Source of the DNA: Peribacillus frigoritolerans_B
Lineage (GTDB): Bacteria; Bacillota; Bacilli; Bacillales; DSM-1321
Assembly: GCF_044762665.1 (NCBI RefSeq)
Contig: NZ_JBIWES010000009.1
Span: 149,412 to 213,411 of the forward strand
Length of the DNA stretch: 64,000 bases
Reading direction: 5' to 3'
This document shows, piece after piece, positions 17,758 to 26,896 of the stretch. Under the pieces are notes generated by a model. That model was not told where the DNA came from. It searched no databases and saw only the letters and a program-made list of their open reading frames with translations. A program made the translations under genes and the position numbers. Numbering within the stretch: the first letter of the stretch is position 1; each line of letters begins with the position of its first letter.

Positions 17758-17943
17758 ATGAACAGGAAAAAAATATATGAAGAAGTGGAAGATGTCCTCA
17801 TTTCATTTTGCCAAGATTGTTTTTTAAGAAAGCATTTTCGAAAAGAGAAGGGGCGTACATATGCCCATCAGTTCTGTATTTCAGAATGTACGGTTGGTGA
17901 AAAATTAAAACAGCTGGGCAATGAACTTAGTGACCGATCTTAA
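17758..17943 (+). CDS. ypeQ: Small zinc-finger protein (YpeQ-like, DUF2602)
   Basis: 61 residues with CQDC near 18-21 and HQFCISEC near 37-44, a typical metal-binding arrangement. Starts 5 bases after ypeP, so co-translated with it. Function unknown; the pairing with an RNase H-like protein suggests a nucleic-acid role, which is inference. Confidence 0.78.
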   Translation: MNRKKIYEEVEDVLISFCQDCFLRKHFRKEKGRTYAHQFCISECTVGEKLKQLGNELSDRS

Positions 17944-18017
17944 GTGCCCAAAAGTGGTTTCATTAAGATACAAGCTAATGAAGGATATGGTATTATAGGT
18001 AAAAAATAGAGAAAAGT

Positions 18018-19001
18018 GTGAGGGCAATGAAAACTAGAAGAGGGAAGCTAAATAATGCCAAACCGCCTATTACCATACCTGAAATTGATTTTATAATGGA
18101 AGAATTGAAAAAAGGTTCATCTCCTATAACGGTAGATCATGCACAACCTAACGTAAAGATTCATGAAAGAATCAACGAAGCTTCTCTTCAAATGAAAAAC
18201 ATCTTTCAAGAAATACGTAAAGAAGGAAAAATACAGCTTGAAAAATTTGAATTGATTAAAGCAAAAGTTGCACCAGTCATTGCAGAAGCTGCAATGAATC
18301 CTGATATTTATTACCTTTTCGATGAGATGCAAGCAAATAACGAGTACACGTATAGGCATAATATCGGTGTCGGGATCATTGCCACTTATCTGGGGATGAA
18401 GCTTGGATTATCTAAAGAAAACCTTTCAGCCCTGACATTGGCAGCCATACTGCATGACGTGGGTAAAACAAGGATTTCGGAGAGTATATTGGAAAAACCG
18501 GGAAAACTGACTGAGGCAGAATATGAAGAAATGAAACGCCATGTCATTTATGGGTATGAATTACTTAAAAATATCCCTGGAATACCCCCATCGATTGCAT
18601 TAACAGCCCTCCAGCACCATGAACGGGAAGATGGGCAAGGCTATCCACTTGGACTGGGTGCGAATGAAATCCATCATCATGGGAAAATCGTCGCTATAGC
18701 CGACGTATTCCATGCGATGTCTTCAAATCGTGTATATCATCAGGCCATGCCGTTTTATAAGGTGATTGAGCAAATGAACAGTGATATGTTCAGTAAATTC
18801 AATCCAGAAATCCTGCTGGTGTTGGTAAGCCGATTAATGTCCACTTTGGTCGGAAAAGAAGTCATGCTTACCAATGGACAATTTGGGACGATCATCATGA
18901 TCAATCCCTACAATCCCCTTAAGGTTTTATTGAAAACCAGTACAGAGATCATAGATTTGCGAATGGAAAAAGAATGGCAGATCAAACGAATCATCGGTTA
19001 A
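18018..19001 (+). CDS. HD-GYP domain phosphodiesterase
   Basis: 327-residue protein whose central domain has the metal-binding HD pair (H146-D147 in ILHDVGKTR) and HHEREDGQGYP (GYP 208-210), the full HD-GYP signature. Such enzymes hydrolyse cyclic-di-GMP or related dinucleotides. There is no receiver, GAF or membrane segment, so it is a soluble stand-alone protein with a basic N-terminus. The start is uncertain: GTG 18018 or ATG 18027, neither with an ideal ribosome binding site. Confidence 0.87.
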   Translation: MRAMKTRRGKLNNAKPPITIPEIDFIMEELKKGSSPITVDHAQPNVKIHERINEASLQMKNIFQEIRKEGKIQLEKFELIKAKVAPVIAEAAMNPDIYYLFDEMQANNEYTYRHNIGVGIIATYLGMKLGLSKENLSALTLAAILHDVGKTRISESILEKPGKLTEAEYEEMKRHVIYGYELLKNIPGIPPSIALTALQHHEREDGQGYPLGLGANEIHHHGKIVAIADVFHAMSSNRVYHQAMPFYKVIEQMNSDMFSKFNPEILLVLVSRLMSTLVGKEVMLTNGQFGTIIMINPYNPLKVLLKTSTEIIDLRMEKEWQIKRIIG

Positions 19002-19007
19002 TGAAAA

Positions 19008-19037
19008 AAGAGCCCGATTATAATAAATCGGGCTCTT
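19008..19037. terminator. Bidirectional terminator between HD-GYP and nsrR
   Basis: AAGAGCCCGATT (19008-19019) pairs with AATCGGGCTCTT (19026-19037). The convergent nsrR stop codon lies within the element. Confidence 0.9.
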
Positions 19038-19482
19038 CGTCATTCTGCTTTACCGAATCGAAATAGGTTTTGAGCATCACTTTATTTTCGCTGAAGTCTG
19101 CAATCGTATATTGATCAAGGACCTTTAGAAAAGCATCCAAGGCATTGTTAAGGACAAATTTCAATGAACAAACGGGAGAAATCACACAGTTATCGTGATC
19201 TTTAAAACATTCCACTAAGTAAAAATCCTCTTCGGTTCGCCGTACCAGTTCCCCTACATTTATTTCAGCGGGTGATTTTGCAAGCCGAAAACCGCCATTT
19301 CTTCCACGAATCGTCTCAATATAGCCTAATTTTCCAAGATTATGAACAATCTTCATCAAATGATTTTTAGACAGTTGATAGACTTCAGAAATCTCTTTAA
19401 TATTTGATAATTTGCTTTGGTCGTGGGTAGCCAGGTAAATCAACACTCTAAGTGAGTAATCGGAATAACTCGTCAACCTCAT
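19018..19482 (-). CDS. nsrR: Rrf2-family nitric-oxide-sensing repressor
   Basis: 154-residue Rrf2 winged-helix regulator. Three cysteines C92, C99 and C105 (CFKDHDNC then SPVC) match the Fe-S cluster ligands of NsrR, whose cluster reacts with NO and releases DNA. The helix-turn-helix includes ISEVYQLSKNHLMKIV. It is divergent from hmp, the classic NsrR target, with a strong dyad in between. ATG 19482 is preceded by a GAGG-type site on the minus strand. Confidence 0.92.
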   Translation of the reverse strand: MRLTSYSDYSLRVLIYLATHDQSKLSNIKEISEVYQLSKNHLMKIVHNLGKLGYIETIRGRNGGFRLAKSPAEINVGELVRRTEEDFYLVECFKDHDNCVISPVCSLKFVLNNALDAFLKVLDQYTIADFSENKVMLKTYFDSVKQNDEEPDLL

Positions 19483-19611
19483 GTTTATCGCCTCACATTC
19501 TATCCCTATTTGACTATATCATAAATGTGAACATTTTATAAACATGAAAACTTATTATTTGAAAAAGATGTATAAAAAATATTGCTTTTAACGCATTTAA
19601 GTTCTAATATA

Positions 19612-19634
19612 AACATGTATTTAAAATACTTGTT
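19612..19634. promoter_or_regulatory. Candidate NsrR operator of hmp
   Basis: AACATGTATTT (19612-19622) and AAATACTTGTT (19624-19634) form an 11-1-11 inverted repeat with a single mismatch. It resembles the NsrR sites known from B. subtilis hmp and lies 20 bases before the hmp start. Confidence 0.75.
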
Positions 19635-19653
19635 TATGAAAAGGGGTTTACCT

Positions 19654-20862
19654 ATGCTATCCCAGAAAACTATCGATGTTATCAAATCAACCGTACCTGT
19701 ATTAGAAGTGCATGGTACAACTATCACAACTGTATTCTATAAAAATCTTTTCGAAGCACATCCTGAATTATTAAATGTTTTTAATCATGCCAATCAAAAA
19801 AAGGGGCGCCAGCAAACTGCACTTGCCAACACGGTTTTGGCAGCAGCTAAATATATAGATCAACTTGAAGCGATAATACCTGTCGTGAAGCAAATAGCAC
19901 AAAAACATAGAAGTCTTGCAGTTAAAGCCGAACATTATCCCATTGTTGGAGAATATCTATTAGGTGCAATCAAGGAAGTGTTACAAGATTCGGCTACAGA
20001 AGAAATCCTTCAAGCCTGGGGAGAGGCATATGGAGTCATTGCGGATGTCTTCATTAGCATCGAAAAAGAAATGTACGACGAAGCTTCCAGTCAGGCCGGT
20101 GGATGGTCTGATTTCAAACGATTCACAGTGGTGGAAAAAGTACGGGAAAGTGACGTAATCACTTCCTTTTATTTAAAGCCATCAGATGGAGATAAGGTTC
20201 CGGCATTTCTACCAGGACAATATATTACTGTTCGGATCGAGATACCGGGTGAACGCTATTTATTCAACCGTCAGTATAGTTTGTCTGATGTTCCAGGAAA
20301 AGATTATTTCCGGATTTCCGTTAAAAAAGAAAAGCCGGGAACCTCTCCTGATGGAAGGGTCTCTAACTACTTGCATGAATCCATTCAGATGGGTGACAGT
20401 ATTGACGTAACGGCTCCTGCAGGTGATTTCACCATCGATTTGGAAAAACGAACACCGGCAGTATTCTTGAGCGGAGGCGTTGGCATAACGCCTTTCATGA
20501 GCATGGTCCATGCGGTAGCTGAACAAACACCTGAGCGTGATGTACAATTCATTCATGCGACCGATAATGGCAATTTACAGCCGTTCAGAATGGAACTGAC
20601 AGAACTAGCCCACAAGCTTACCAACTATCAATTATCCTTTATCTTTAAAAATCCGAGTGAGGATGACAAGAAGCTGCCGAATTTTGAAAAGGAAGGGTAT
20701 ATTGATAAGGAATTATTGAGCAGTTTTATTAAACCTGAAGCTGATTATTATGTTTGTGGCCCTGTTCCTTTCATGAAGGCGATCATCACTTACCTGAAAG
20801 AATTGGGGATAGATACGGATAAAATTCATTATGAGTTCTTCGGCCCGGCAATTGCGTTATAA
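19654..20862 (+). CDS. hmp: Flavohemoglobin, nitric oxide dioxygenase
   Basis: 402-residue three-domain enzyme turning NO and O2 into nitrate using NAD(P)H, FAD and heme. The globin domain starts MLSQKTIDVIKSTVPVL with proximal His in the KHRSLAVKAEHYPIVG stretch; the FAD domain has RQYSLSD; the NAD domain has SGGVGITPFMSM and ends YEFFGPA. ATG 19654 follows AAGGGG; the frame from 19582 runs through the operator and is rejected. Divergent nsrR and the operator imply induction by NO. Confidence 0.96.
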   Translation: MLSQKTIDVIKSTVPVLEVHGTTITTVFYKNLFEAHPELLNVFNHANQKKGRQQTALANTVLAAAKYIDQLEAIIPVVKQIAQKHRSLAVKAEHYPIVGEYLLGAIKEVLQDSATEEILQAWGEAYGVIADVFISIEKEMYDEASSQAGGWSDFKRFTVVEKVRESDVITSFYLKPSDGDKVPAFLPGQYITVRIEIPGERYLFNRQYSLSDVPGKDYFRISVKKEKPGTSPDGRVSNYLHESIQMGDSIDVTAPAGDFTIDLEKRTPAVFLSGGVGITPFMSMVHAVAEQTPERDVQFIHATDNGNLQPFRMELTELAHKLTNYQLSFIFKNPSEDDKKLPNFEKEGYIDKELLSSFIKPEADYYVCGPVPFMKAIITYLKELGIDTDKIHYEFFGPAIAL

Positions 20863-20886
20863 GGTTCATTCATCGCAGGAATGTTA

Positions 20887-20915
20887 TTGACATTAAGCAG
20901 ATAATTTTGCATACT
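20887..20915 (+). promoter_or_regulatory. Sigma-A promoter of proBA
   Basis: TTGACA at 20887-20892 and CATACT at 20910-20915 with 17-bp spacing, placing the transcription start just ahead of the T-box leader. Confidence 0.65.
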
Positions 20916-20921
20916 ATATTA

Positions 20922-21165
20922 AAACAATGAACGTTGAGAGAAGATTAGTATGCGAGAATCACTGTGACAGAGAGCGGCGTCAATTGCTGGAAGACCCGCG
21001 ACAGGAAAGCGCAGAACCTGCTTCTTGAGTCCTATGCAAAACATAGGCGCAAATCCTGGCGTTATCAGGCAAAGTGGAATGCATGAACTTGCATTCAATG
21101 AAGGTGGTACCACGGAGAGCAGCCCTTTTCGTCCTTATTTCGAGGATGAAAAGGGCTTTTTTTCA
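20922..21165 (+). ncRNA. T-box leader, proline-specific, before proBA
   Basis: Contains stem I elements (AGTATGCG and GACAGAGAGCGG), the conserved T-box AAGGTGGTACCACGG at 21101-21115, and a terminator. The TGGT in the T-box pairs with an ACCA tRNA end. The specifier is read as CCT at 21017-21019 (in AGAACCTGC), a proline codon followed by a purine. Uncharged tRNA-Pro would stabilise the antiterminator and turn on proline synthesis, as known for Bacillus pro genes. Confidence 0.9.
21121..21164 (+). terminator. T-box-controlled terminator
   Basis: AGCCCTTTTCGTCC (21121) pairs with GGATGAAAAGGGCT, one G-T pair, then seven T. It competes with the T-box antiterminator. Confidence 0.9.
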
Positions 21166-21196
21166 TGTCTTAGATATTTATTGGAGGAAGTAATCG

Positions 21197-22285
21197 ATGG
21201 AAAAGAAACGCATCGTTGTAAAGATAGGAAGTAGTTCTTTGACCAACACACAAGGTGAAATCGACCAAAACAAATTTTCCGATCATATCCAGGCAGTTGC
21301 AGCATTAAGGAAAGCGGGACATGAAGTTGTCCTTGTTTCATCAGGTGCGGTAGCGACAGGTTTTCGCAAGCTCGGCTACCCTACGAGACCTGTCACTCTC
21401 AAAGGAAAACAAGCTGCTGCAGCAGTAGGGCAAAGCCTATTGATTCAATCATATATGGAACAATTAGGGAATTTTGGAATCGTTCCGGCGCAGATTTTAT
21501 TAACAAGGAAAGATTTCTCGAAAAAAGATAGATATAAAAATGCATATGCGACATTGATGGAATTGCTTGAACGCGGCATCCTTCCGATTATAAATGAAAA
21601 TGATACAGTATCGGTCGAGGAGTTGACTTTTGGTGATAATGATATGCTATCCGCCTTAGTAAGCGGGTTGGTCCACGCGACGAACTTAATCATATTAACG
21701 GACATTAATGGGCTCTATGATTCCAATCCACAGACAAATCCGGGGGCGAAACGATTTGATGAATTATCCGAAGTAACGGCGGATTTATTGCAAATGGCAG
21801 AAGGTGCAGGATCTAATGTCGGAACCGGGGGTATGAAATCGAAGCTGATTGCAGCACAAACTGCATTGTCTCTAGGGGTGAAAGTATTCATCGGATCTGG
21901 TTTGGGGAGTGATAAACTTTTAACGATCCTTGAAGGCAATGGTGATGGCACGTATATAGGGAATGAAGACATGGCGACGGTAACGAAAAACAAACAATGG
22001 ATATCCCTTCATTCACAAGTTTCCGGAAAAATTTTCGTTGATGAAGGTGCCGAAAGGGCTCTGGTTTCAAATGGCAGCAGTCTGTTGCCAGCTGGAATTT
22101 ATGAAATTAAAGGAGCATTCAATAAGGGGGATGTTGTCGAAGTCTTTGGTGCAAATGGATTATTAGGGAGGGGTGAGGTCCTTTATTCCGACGAAGAATT
22201 AAAACAGGCAATGGGAAAGAGGACATCCGAGCTTGTGATCACTTCCATAGAAGTGATCCATCGTGATAAATGGGTGAAAGCATAA
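21197..22285 (+). CDS. proB: Glutamate 5-kinase
   Basis: First enzyme of proline synthesis, phosphorylating glutamate with ATP. 362 residues: amino-acid kinase domain starting KRIVVKIGSSSLT, with VSSGAVATG, ENDTVS and GTGGMKSKL motifs, then a C-terminal PUA domain (about 275-350). ATG 21197 follows GGAGGAAG. It lies behind the T-box and 38 bases before proA. Confidence 0.96.
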   Translation: MEKKRIVVKIGSSSLTNTQGEIDQNKFSDHIQAVAALRKAGHEVVLVSSGAVATGFRKLGYPTRPVTLKGKQAAAAVGQSLLIQSYMEQLGNFGIVPAQILLTRKDFSKKDRYKNAYATLMELLERGILPIINENDTVSVEELTFGDNDMLSALVSGLVHATNLIILTDINGLYDSNPQTNPGAKRFDELSEVTADLLQMAEGAGSNVGTGGMKSKLIAAQTALSLGVKVFIGSGLGSDKLLTILEGNGDGTYIGNEDMATVTKNKQWISLHSQVSGKIFVDEGAERALVSNGSSLLPAGIYEIKGAFNKGDVVEVFGANGLLGRGEVLYSDEELKQAMGKRTSELVITSIEVIHRDKWVKA

Positions 22286-22323
22286 AAAATCAATTTTCAT
22301 GAAAGATAAGGGGGCATTTAGAA

Positions 22324-23571
22324 ATGAGTGAAGTGACGGCGAAAGGAAAGGAAGCCAAAAAAGCCAGTTATCAGCTAATCGGATTGAGTACGGAAAAGAA
22401 GAATGAGGCACTTGAAAAAATTGCTAAGCAACTTATCATCGATAAAGATTTTTTGATAAAGGAAAACCAAAAGGATCTGGAAGAAGGCAGGAAAAAAGGC
22501 TTCAGTGAGTCTACATTAGATCGAATTATGTTGAATGGTAACCGTATTGATGACATGGCAGCGGCCATTATGCTTCTAATCGAATTAAATGATCCAATTG
22601 GGGAACAATTGGAGACGATCGAAAAAGAAAATGGTTTATTGATTAAAAAGTTACGGGTGCCGATCGGGGTAATCGGGATGATTTATGAAGCAAGGCCGAA
22701 TGTGACCATCGATGCAGCTACATTATCCTTGAAAACGGGGAATGCCGTCCTATTAAGAGGGAGCTCGTCAGCCAAAAACTCCAATATCGCACTAGTCTCT
22801 TCCATTCATAAGGCATTAGAGAATACGGAAATTCCTGTAGAAGCTGTTCAGTTGATCGAGGATACGAATCGTGAAACCGCTAAGGAACTTTTTCATCTTA
22901 ATGACTATTTAGATGTCCTGATTCCGCGCGGCGGAAAGAATTTAATTGAAACGGTCATTAAGGAGTCCACTGTTCCCGTCCTTGAAACAGGTGCAGGCAA
23001 TTGCCATATCTTCATCGATCAGACCGCAGATATCACGATGGTCGAGAAAATTGTCCTAAACGGTAAAACTCAGCGTCCATCCGTATGCAATGCTATCGAA
23101 GGGCTTCTGATTCATGAAAAATGGTTTGAAGAAAATGGAGTGCGCATTTTGGAACTCCTTGATGAAAAGGGTATTGAAGTGTATGGAGATGAAGAGGTTT
23201 GCAGCGCCTTTCCGAGAGCGAAAACGGCTACGGAGGAAGATTGGTCAACTGAGTACCTCGCTTTAAAAATCAGCGTGAAAACTGTAAAAGGCGTATTCGA
23301 TGCGATTGAACATATTAACCGCTACGGTACAAAGCATTCTGAAGCAATCCTAACGAGGGATGAACAAAATGCTTCCGCATTTTTGAATAAAGTGGATGCC
23401 GCAGCAGTTTATCACAATGCTTCCACCCGTTTTACCGACGGCTTTGAATTCGGTTATGGCGCAGAAATCGGCATTTCCACACAAAAGCTGCATGCGCGTG
23501 GACCAATGGGTTTACCTGCATTAACATCAAGCAAGTACTTCATTTATGGCCAGGGGCAAATCCGGGAATGA
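22324..23571 (+). CDS. proA: Glutamate-5-semialdehyde dehydrogenase (gamma-glutamyl phosphate reductase)
   Basis: Second proline enzyme, reducing gamma-glutamyl phosphate with NADPH. 415 residues, aldehyde-dehydrogenase superfamily, with the substrate stretch GVIGMIYEARPNVT, VLETGAGNCHIF and the catalytic cysteine in RPSVCNAIE. ATG 22324 has a GGGGG site upstream. Same operon as proB; no terminator is visible directly after it. Confidence 0.96.
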   Translation: MSEVTAKGKEAKKASYQLIGLSTEKKNEALEKIAKQLIIDKDFLIKENQKDLEEGRKKGFSESTLDRIMLNGNRIDDMAAAIMLLIELNDPIGEQLETIEKENGLLIKKLRVPIGVIGMIYEARPNVTIDAATLSLKTGNAVLLRGSSSAKNSNIALVSSIHKALENTEIPVEAVQLIEDTNRETAKELFHLNDYLDVLIPRGGKNLIETVIKESTVPVLETGAGNCHIFIDQTADITMVEKIVLNGKTQRPSVCNAIEGLLIHEKWFEENGVRILELLDEKGIEVYGDEEVCSAFPRAKTATEEDWSTEYLALKISVKTVKGVFDAIEHINRYGTKHSEAILTRDEQNASAFLNKVDAAAVYHNASTRFTDGFEFGYGAEIGISTQKLHARGPMGLPALTSSKYFIYGQGQIRE

Positions 23572-23591
23572 AATTCATTTCTTTCATGGTA

Positions 23592-23617
23592 GGTTATTAA
23601 AACTCAATTAAGGGTAT
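23592..23617 (+). promoter_or_regulatory. Candidate sigma-B promoter
   Basis: GTTATT (23593-23598) and GGGTAT (23612-23617) with 13-bp spacing resemble the sigma-B pattern GTTTAA-N12-14-GGGTAT. It precedes a general-stress-type gene by about 35 bases. A TATAAT-like element at 23619 could be a sigma-A alternative. Confidence 0.5.
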
Positions 23618-23651
23618 TGTATAATACATTACTTTTAAAGGAGCAGATACC

Positions 23652-24086
23652 ATGGACAAGAGGTTTATAGCAATATATGAAACTGAAAATGAAGCGACTT
23701 CAGCAGTCGAAAATTTAAAGGAACAAGGATATACATCCGATCAAATATCAGTAGTGGCAAAAAACATTGATAAATTACCAAATGAAGCCGAGGAAGTCAG
23801 CCCGGCAAAGACTGATGGATTAGTAGCTGGGGCAGCAGCCGGCGGAGCTGTCGGATTGACAGGCCTGCTTATTGGAATGAGTGCATTGGCCGTACCAGGA
23901 ATAGGTCCGATATTGGCAGCAGGACCGATTTTCACCACTTTTGGGGGAGCAGCAGCCGGAGCAGCATCGGGAGCAGGCGGATTAAGAAAGCCATTATTGG
24001 ACATTGGACTGGAGGAAGCCGAAGTCGATCAATATGTGGAGGATATTAAGGCAGGGAAAATCCTTGTCATCGCCGATCTTTTTTAA
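23652..24086 (+). CDS. YflT/GSP17M-type general stress protein with glycine zipper
   Basis: 144 residues. The N-terminal ~50 residues (FIAIYETENEATSAVENLKEQGY) form the heat-induced stress domain seen in YflT-like proteins, followed by a Gly/Ala-rich glycine-zipper region (about 57-108) able to insert in or lie against membranes. A candidate sigma-B promoter precedes it. The role in stress is inferred from the family. Confidence 0.75.
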   Translation: MDKRFIAIYETENEATSAVENLKEQGYTSDQISVVAKNIDKLPNEAEEVSPAKTDGLVAGAAAGGAVGLTGLLIGMSALAVPGIGPILAAGPIFTTFGGAAAGAASGAGGLRKPLLDIGLEEAEVDQYVEDIKAGKILVIADLF

Positions 24087-24178
24087 GTTCGTAAGTAAAG
24101 CCACTTGAATGAACAGATTTACGAAGTTTGACAACTGAGCTCAAGCCCGCAAAAACTTAACATTATTATTTATTGAAA

Positions 24179-24207
24179 AACCCCGTTCAGGATTTCTTGA
24201 CGGGGTT
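24179..24207 (+). terminator. Terminator after the stress protein gene
   Basis: AACCCCG pairs with CGGGGTT at 24201-24207, with partial inner pairing. The following T tract is short, so efficiency is uncertain. Confidence 0.6.
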
Positions 24208-24775
24208 AATATGTTTGTAGACGAATTTTATTGTCAGTAACTATAAAATCAAAAGGAATTCTACATTTGTATGAAGAATAAAAGGAATATAGTCCTGTTA
24301 GCGTGAGAGGAAGGGGGATTATGGAAAATGAAGTAGATGACACTGCCACTTTAAGAAATTAATGAGGATTTTATTATGATGACCTTTCACCTTAAGAATC
24401 ATTATACTGATGTTAATGTGAAAAATAGTATTCTAGTGATGAAAAGTAAGTTTTAATGATATGATTTGAATGTTTATTATTTTTGTAATAATTATAATTA
24501 ATATCAATCGAAATCCTTTAAAAACCCAGGTAACAGGGTTTTTTATTTTTCATAGTAAAATATGAAATATCTTAATAAAATACAGAATTACTTTTTTAGA
24601 AAGTCTCAAGGGTATTATGGTTTTTACTTTTCTAATCTCGGCTTTGAATAAAAACTTTGACGGCATTCTTGGCAAACTTTATTATATCTCGTCCTTCTTT
24701 TATGACCGGGGCTAGATTAACAGGTTGCCAGTATTTCCAATAAACCAAAATGATTTTACGTTGGAGGTGGGTGTT
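24208..24775. other. 570-bp intergenic stretch before the sigma-54 regulator
   Basis: No convincing gene. Two tiny frames with ribosome binding sites exist (13 codons from about 24321 and 26 codons from about 24376), probably chance or relics. An unattached terminator lies at 24521. The 3' half may hold the promoter of the regulator, but no clear -35/-10 pair stands out. Confidence 0.4.
24521..24550 (+). terminator. Terminator hairpin with no gene in front
   Basis: AAAACCC (24521-24527) pairs with GGGTTTT (24536-24542), followed by TTATTTTT. No annotated gene ends here; it may close a small RNA or attenuate the regulator's leader. Confidence 0.6.
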
Positions 24776-26710
24776 TTGATTAAAATTAAACTAGTTGTTC
24801 CCCGAAAAGGGTATATTACGGATGCTTTTGAAAGATTTGAGGAGTTCAACAAGTTGGAAGAATCGGAAAACAATGATAACGGTTCAGTGAAGTTTGTTTT
24901 AGAGGAAGTAGTTGAGGATGCCGATAAGATTGGGAAGTTGAAACTGGATGCTGATGTAATCATCTCAAGGGGATTAATCACGAAACTATTAAAAGAATGC
25001 AATGAATTCATTCCTATCGTTGATATACCTGTACAAGGAATTGACCTCATTCGTTCCCTGCATGATTGCAAGGCACGTTTTGGCAGTAAAAAAGTGGCCG
25101 TTATAGGAGCGTTAAATATGATTTATGGCGTGGAAAACCTTTCGGATATCGTGGATTTGCCAATTCAGTCCTATATATTAAATGATATCGAGTCCTCCGT
25201 CAGTCTAGTGGATTTAGCCGCCAGAGATGGCTGTGAGGTTGTGTTAAGTGGTTTAAGCACCTGTAAATATGCTGAAGAGATAGGGTTGGGAGCCATTCTT
25301 GTTGACACTGGAAAGGAATCATTTCGGCAGGCGTTGATTGAGGCGAAAAGAGTGGCTCTTGTCAGCAGAAGGGAACAGGAGAAGACCAAGCGTTACCAAA
25401 CGATTCTTAATTATGCCTATGAAGGGGTCATTGCAATAGATTTAAAAGGACAGATATCCGTATTTAATACGGCGGCTCAGGAGATATTATCCATTTCCAA
25501 GGAGAGCTTAATTGGAAATTCTGTAAACGATATAATAAAGCCCGGGAAATTTCGTAATATGCTTTTAAGCGACGATGAATACGAAAAAGATACCGTTGCT
25601 TACCAATCCATTCAATTATCGGTAAAAAAGGTTGGGATATTTTTAAAGGGTAAAAAAGTGGGGGATATGGTCGCCTTTCAAGATGTTACACGGATTCAGG
25701 AGATGGAAGGAAAGTTCTTTAGAAAGCTTCATTCACGCGGACATGTGGCTAAGTACACATTTGATGATATATTGTACCGGAGTTCGGAAATTAAGAGGAA
25801 GATTGAAACAGCTCAACGTTATAGTGAAGTGGATTCAAACATTCTTATAATTGGAGAAACTGGTACGGGCAAGGAAATATTCGCCCAAAGCATACATAAT
25901 CATAGCAACCGGAAAAATAACCCGTTTGTTGCCATTAATTGCGCAGCGCTTCCCGAAAATTTATTGGAAAGTGAGCTTTTCGGATATGCAGAAGGAGCTT
26001 TCACGGGAGCCATGAAAGGCGGAAAGCAAGGATTTTTTGAACTGGCTCATAGAGGTACGATTTTTTTAGATGAAATAGGAGAAATCTCCCCAAAAATGCA
26101 AAGCCGGCTGCTACGTGTCCTGCAAGAGCGTGAAATCATGCGCATCGGGGATGATAAAGTAATCCCGGTTGATGTGAGAATAGTGTCGGCAACGAACAAA
26201 GACCTCATGCAAATGGTAAAGAGCAATGACTTTCGGGAGGATCTGTATTATCGCTTGAGCGTGCTGGACCTTGTATTGCCTCCGCTTCGGGAACGCAGAG
26301 AAGATATTCCGTTATTGGTGAATGCCTTTATTCGGAAAGGTCAGTCGGATCAAAAACAAATCAAGATTACGGATACTGCCATGAAAAAGCTAAGTGAAGG
26401 GAATTGGGAAGGGAATATTCGCCAATTGCAAAATTTTTGTGAGCGATTATGCGCTCTTTATAAGAACAAATTGATTGATGTGTACGATATCGAAATGTAT
26501 TTTCCGAATAAAAGTAAAAAGAAAATATTGTTATCTGAACAAGACGAAGAGATGGATTTGTCACCTGGGATACATTTATCCGAGCGTGAAAGAATTGTCC
26601 AAACGTTAATAAAGGTGAATTTTAACAAAGGAAAAGCTGCCTTTGAGTTAGGGATGAGCCGCACGACTTTATGGAGAAAGATGAAAAATCTGAATATTGA
26701 ATCAAATTGA
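24776..26710 (+). CDS. Sigma-54-dependent activator with PrpR N-terminal domain
   Basis: 644-residue enhancer-binding protein. Residues about 1-190 form a PrpR-type ligand domain, about 200-310 a PAS-like domain, about 335-560 the AAA+ domain with Walker A GETGTGKE (360-367), the sigma-54 contact loop GAFTGA (407-412) and Walker B IFLDEIGE; the C-terminus has a Fis-type helix-turn-helix (AAFELGMSRTTLWRKM). Start TTG 24776 lies 8 bases after GGAGG. The sigma-54 promoter directly downstream suggests it activates the following catabolic genes in response to a small acid or its CoA ester, by analogy with PrpR. Confidence 0.92.
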   Translation: MIKIKLVVPRKGYITDAFERFEEFNKLEESENNDNGSVKFVLEEVVEDADKIGKLKLDADVIISRGLITKLLKECNEFIPIVDIPVQGIDLIRSLHDCKARFGSKKVAVIGALNMIYGVENLSDIVDLPIQSYILNDIESSVSLVDLAARDGCEVVLSGLSTCKYAEEIGLGAILVDTGKESFRQALIEAKRVALVSRREQEKTKRYQTILNYAYEGVIAIDLKGQISVFNTAAQEILSISKESLIGNSVNDIIKPGKFRNMLLSDDEYEKDTVAYQSIQLSVKKVGIFLKGKKVGDMVAFQDVTRIQEMEGKFFRKLHSRGHVAKYTFDDILYRSSEIKRKIETAQRYSEVDSNILIIGETGTGKEIFAQSIHNHSNRKNNPFVAINCAALPENLLESELFGYAEGAFTGAMKGGKQGFFELAHRGTIFLDEIGEISPKMQSRLLRVLQEREIMRIGDDKVIPVDVRIVSATNKDLMQMVKSNDFREDLYYRLSVLDLVLPPLRERREDIPLLVNAFIRKGQSDQKQIKITDTAMKKLSEGNWEGNIRQLQNFCERLCALYKNKLIDVYDIEMYFPNKSKKKILLSEQDEEMDLSPGIHLSERERIVQTLIKVNFNKGKAAFELGMSRTTLWRKMKNLNIESN

Positions 26711-26818
26711 AACGTAATGAAACTAATTAATTCATATTGAAACAATTTGTTAACTTTATTTATGTCTTAGTTTGAGAACTAATTGGCTTCTTTCTTGAAT
26801 AAACTGATGTTTTTTATG

Positions 26819-26835
26819 TTGGCACAATAATTGTA
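26819..26835 (+). promoter_or_regulatory. Sigma-54 (-24/-12) promoter of the catabolic cluster
   Basis: TTGGCACAATAATTGTA matches TTGGCAC-N5-TTGCA with one change in the -12 element. GG and G are 12 bases apart as required. Repeated ATTGAAAC/ATGAAAC words at 26705-26745, about 100 bases upstream, are candidate activator sites. Confidence 0.8.
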
Positions 26836-26896
26836 TATATACAATGGTGTAGGAAAGATTTTTCCTTCAAGGTTAACATGAAAGGTTGGTGGCAAT

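Noticed and set aside
20919..21113. Minus-strand frame in the hmp-proB gap
   Set aside because: Lies wholly within the T-box leader, whose RNA motifs explain the sequence.
24669..24685. TTGGCAA upstream of the activator as a sigma-54 promoter
   Set aside because: No TTGC-like -12 element follows at five bases.
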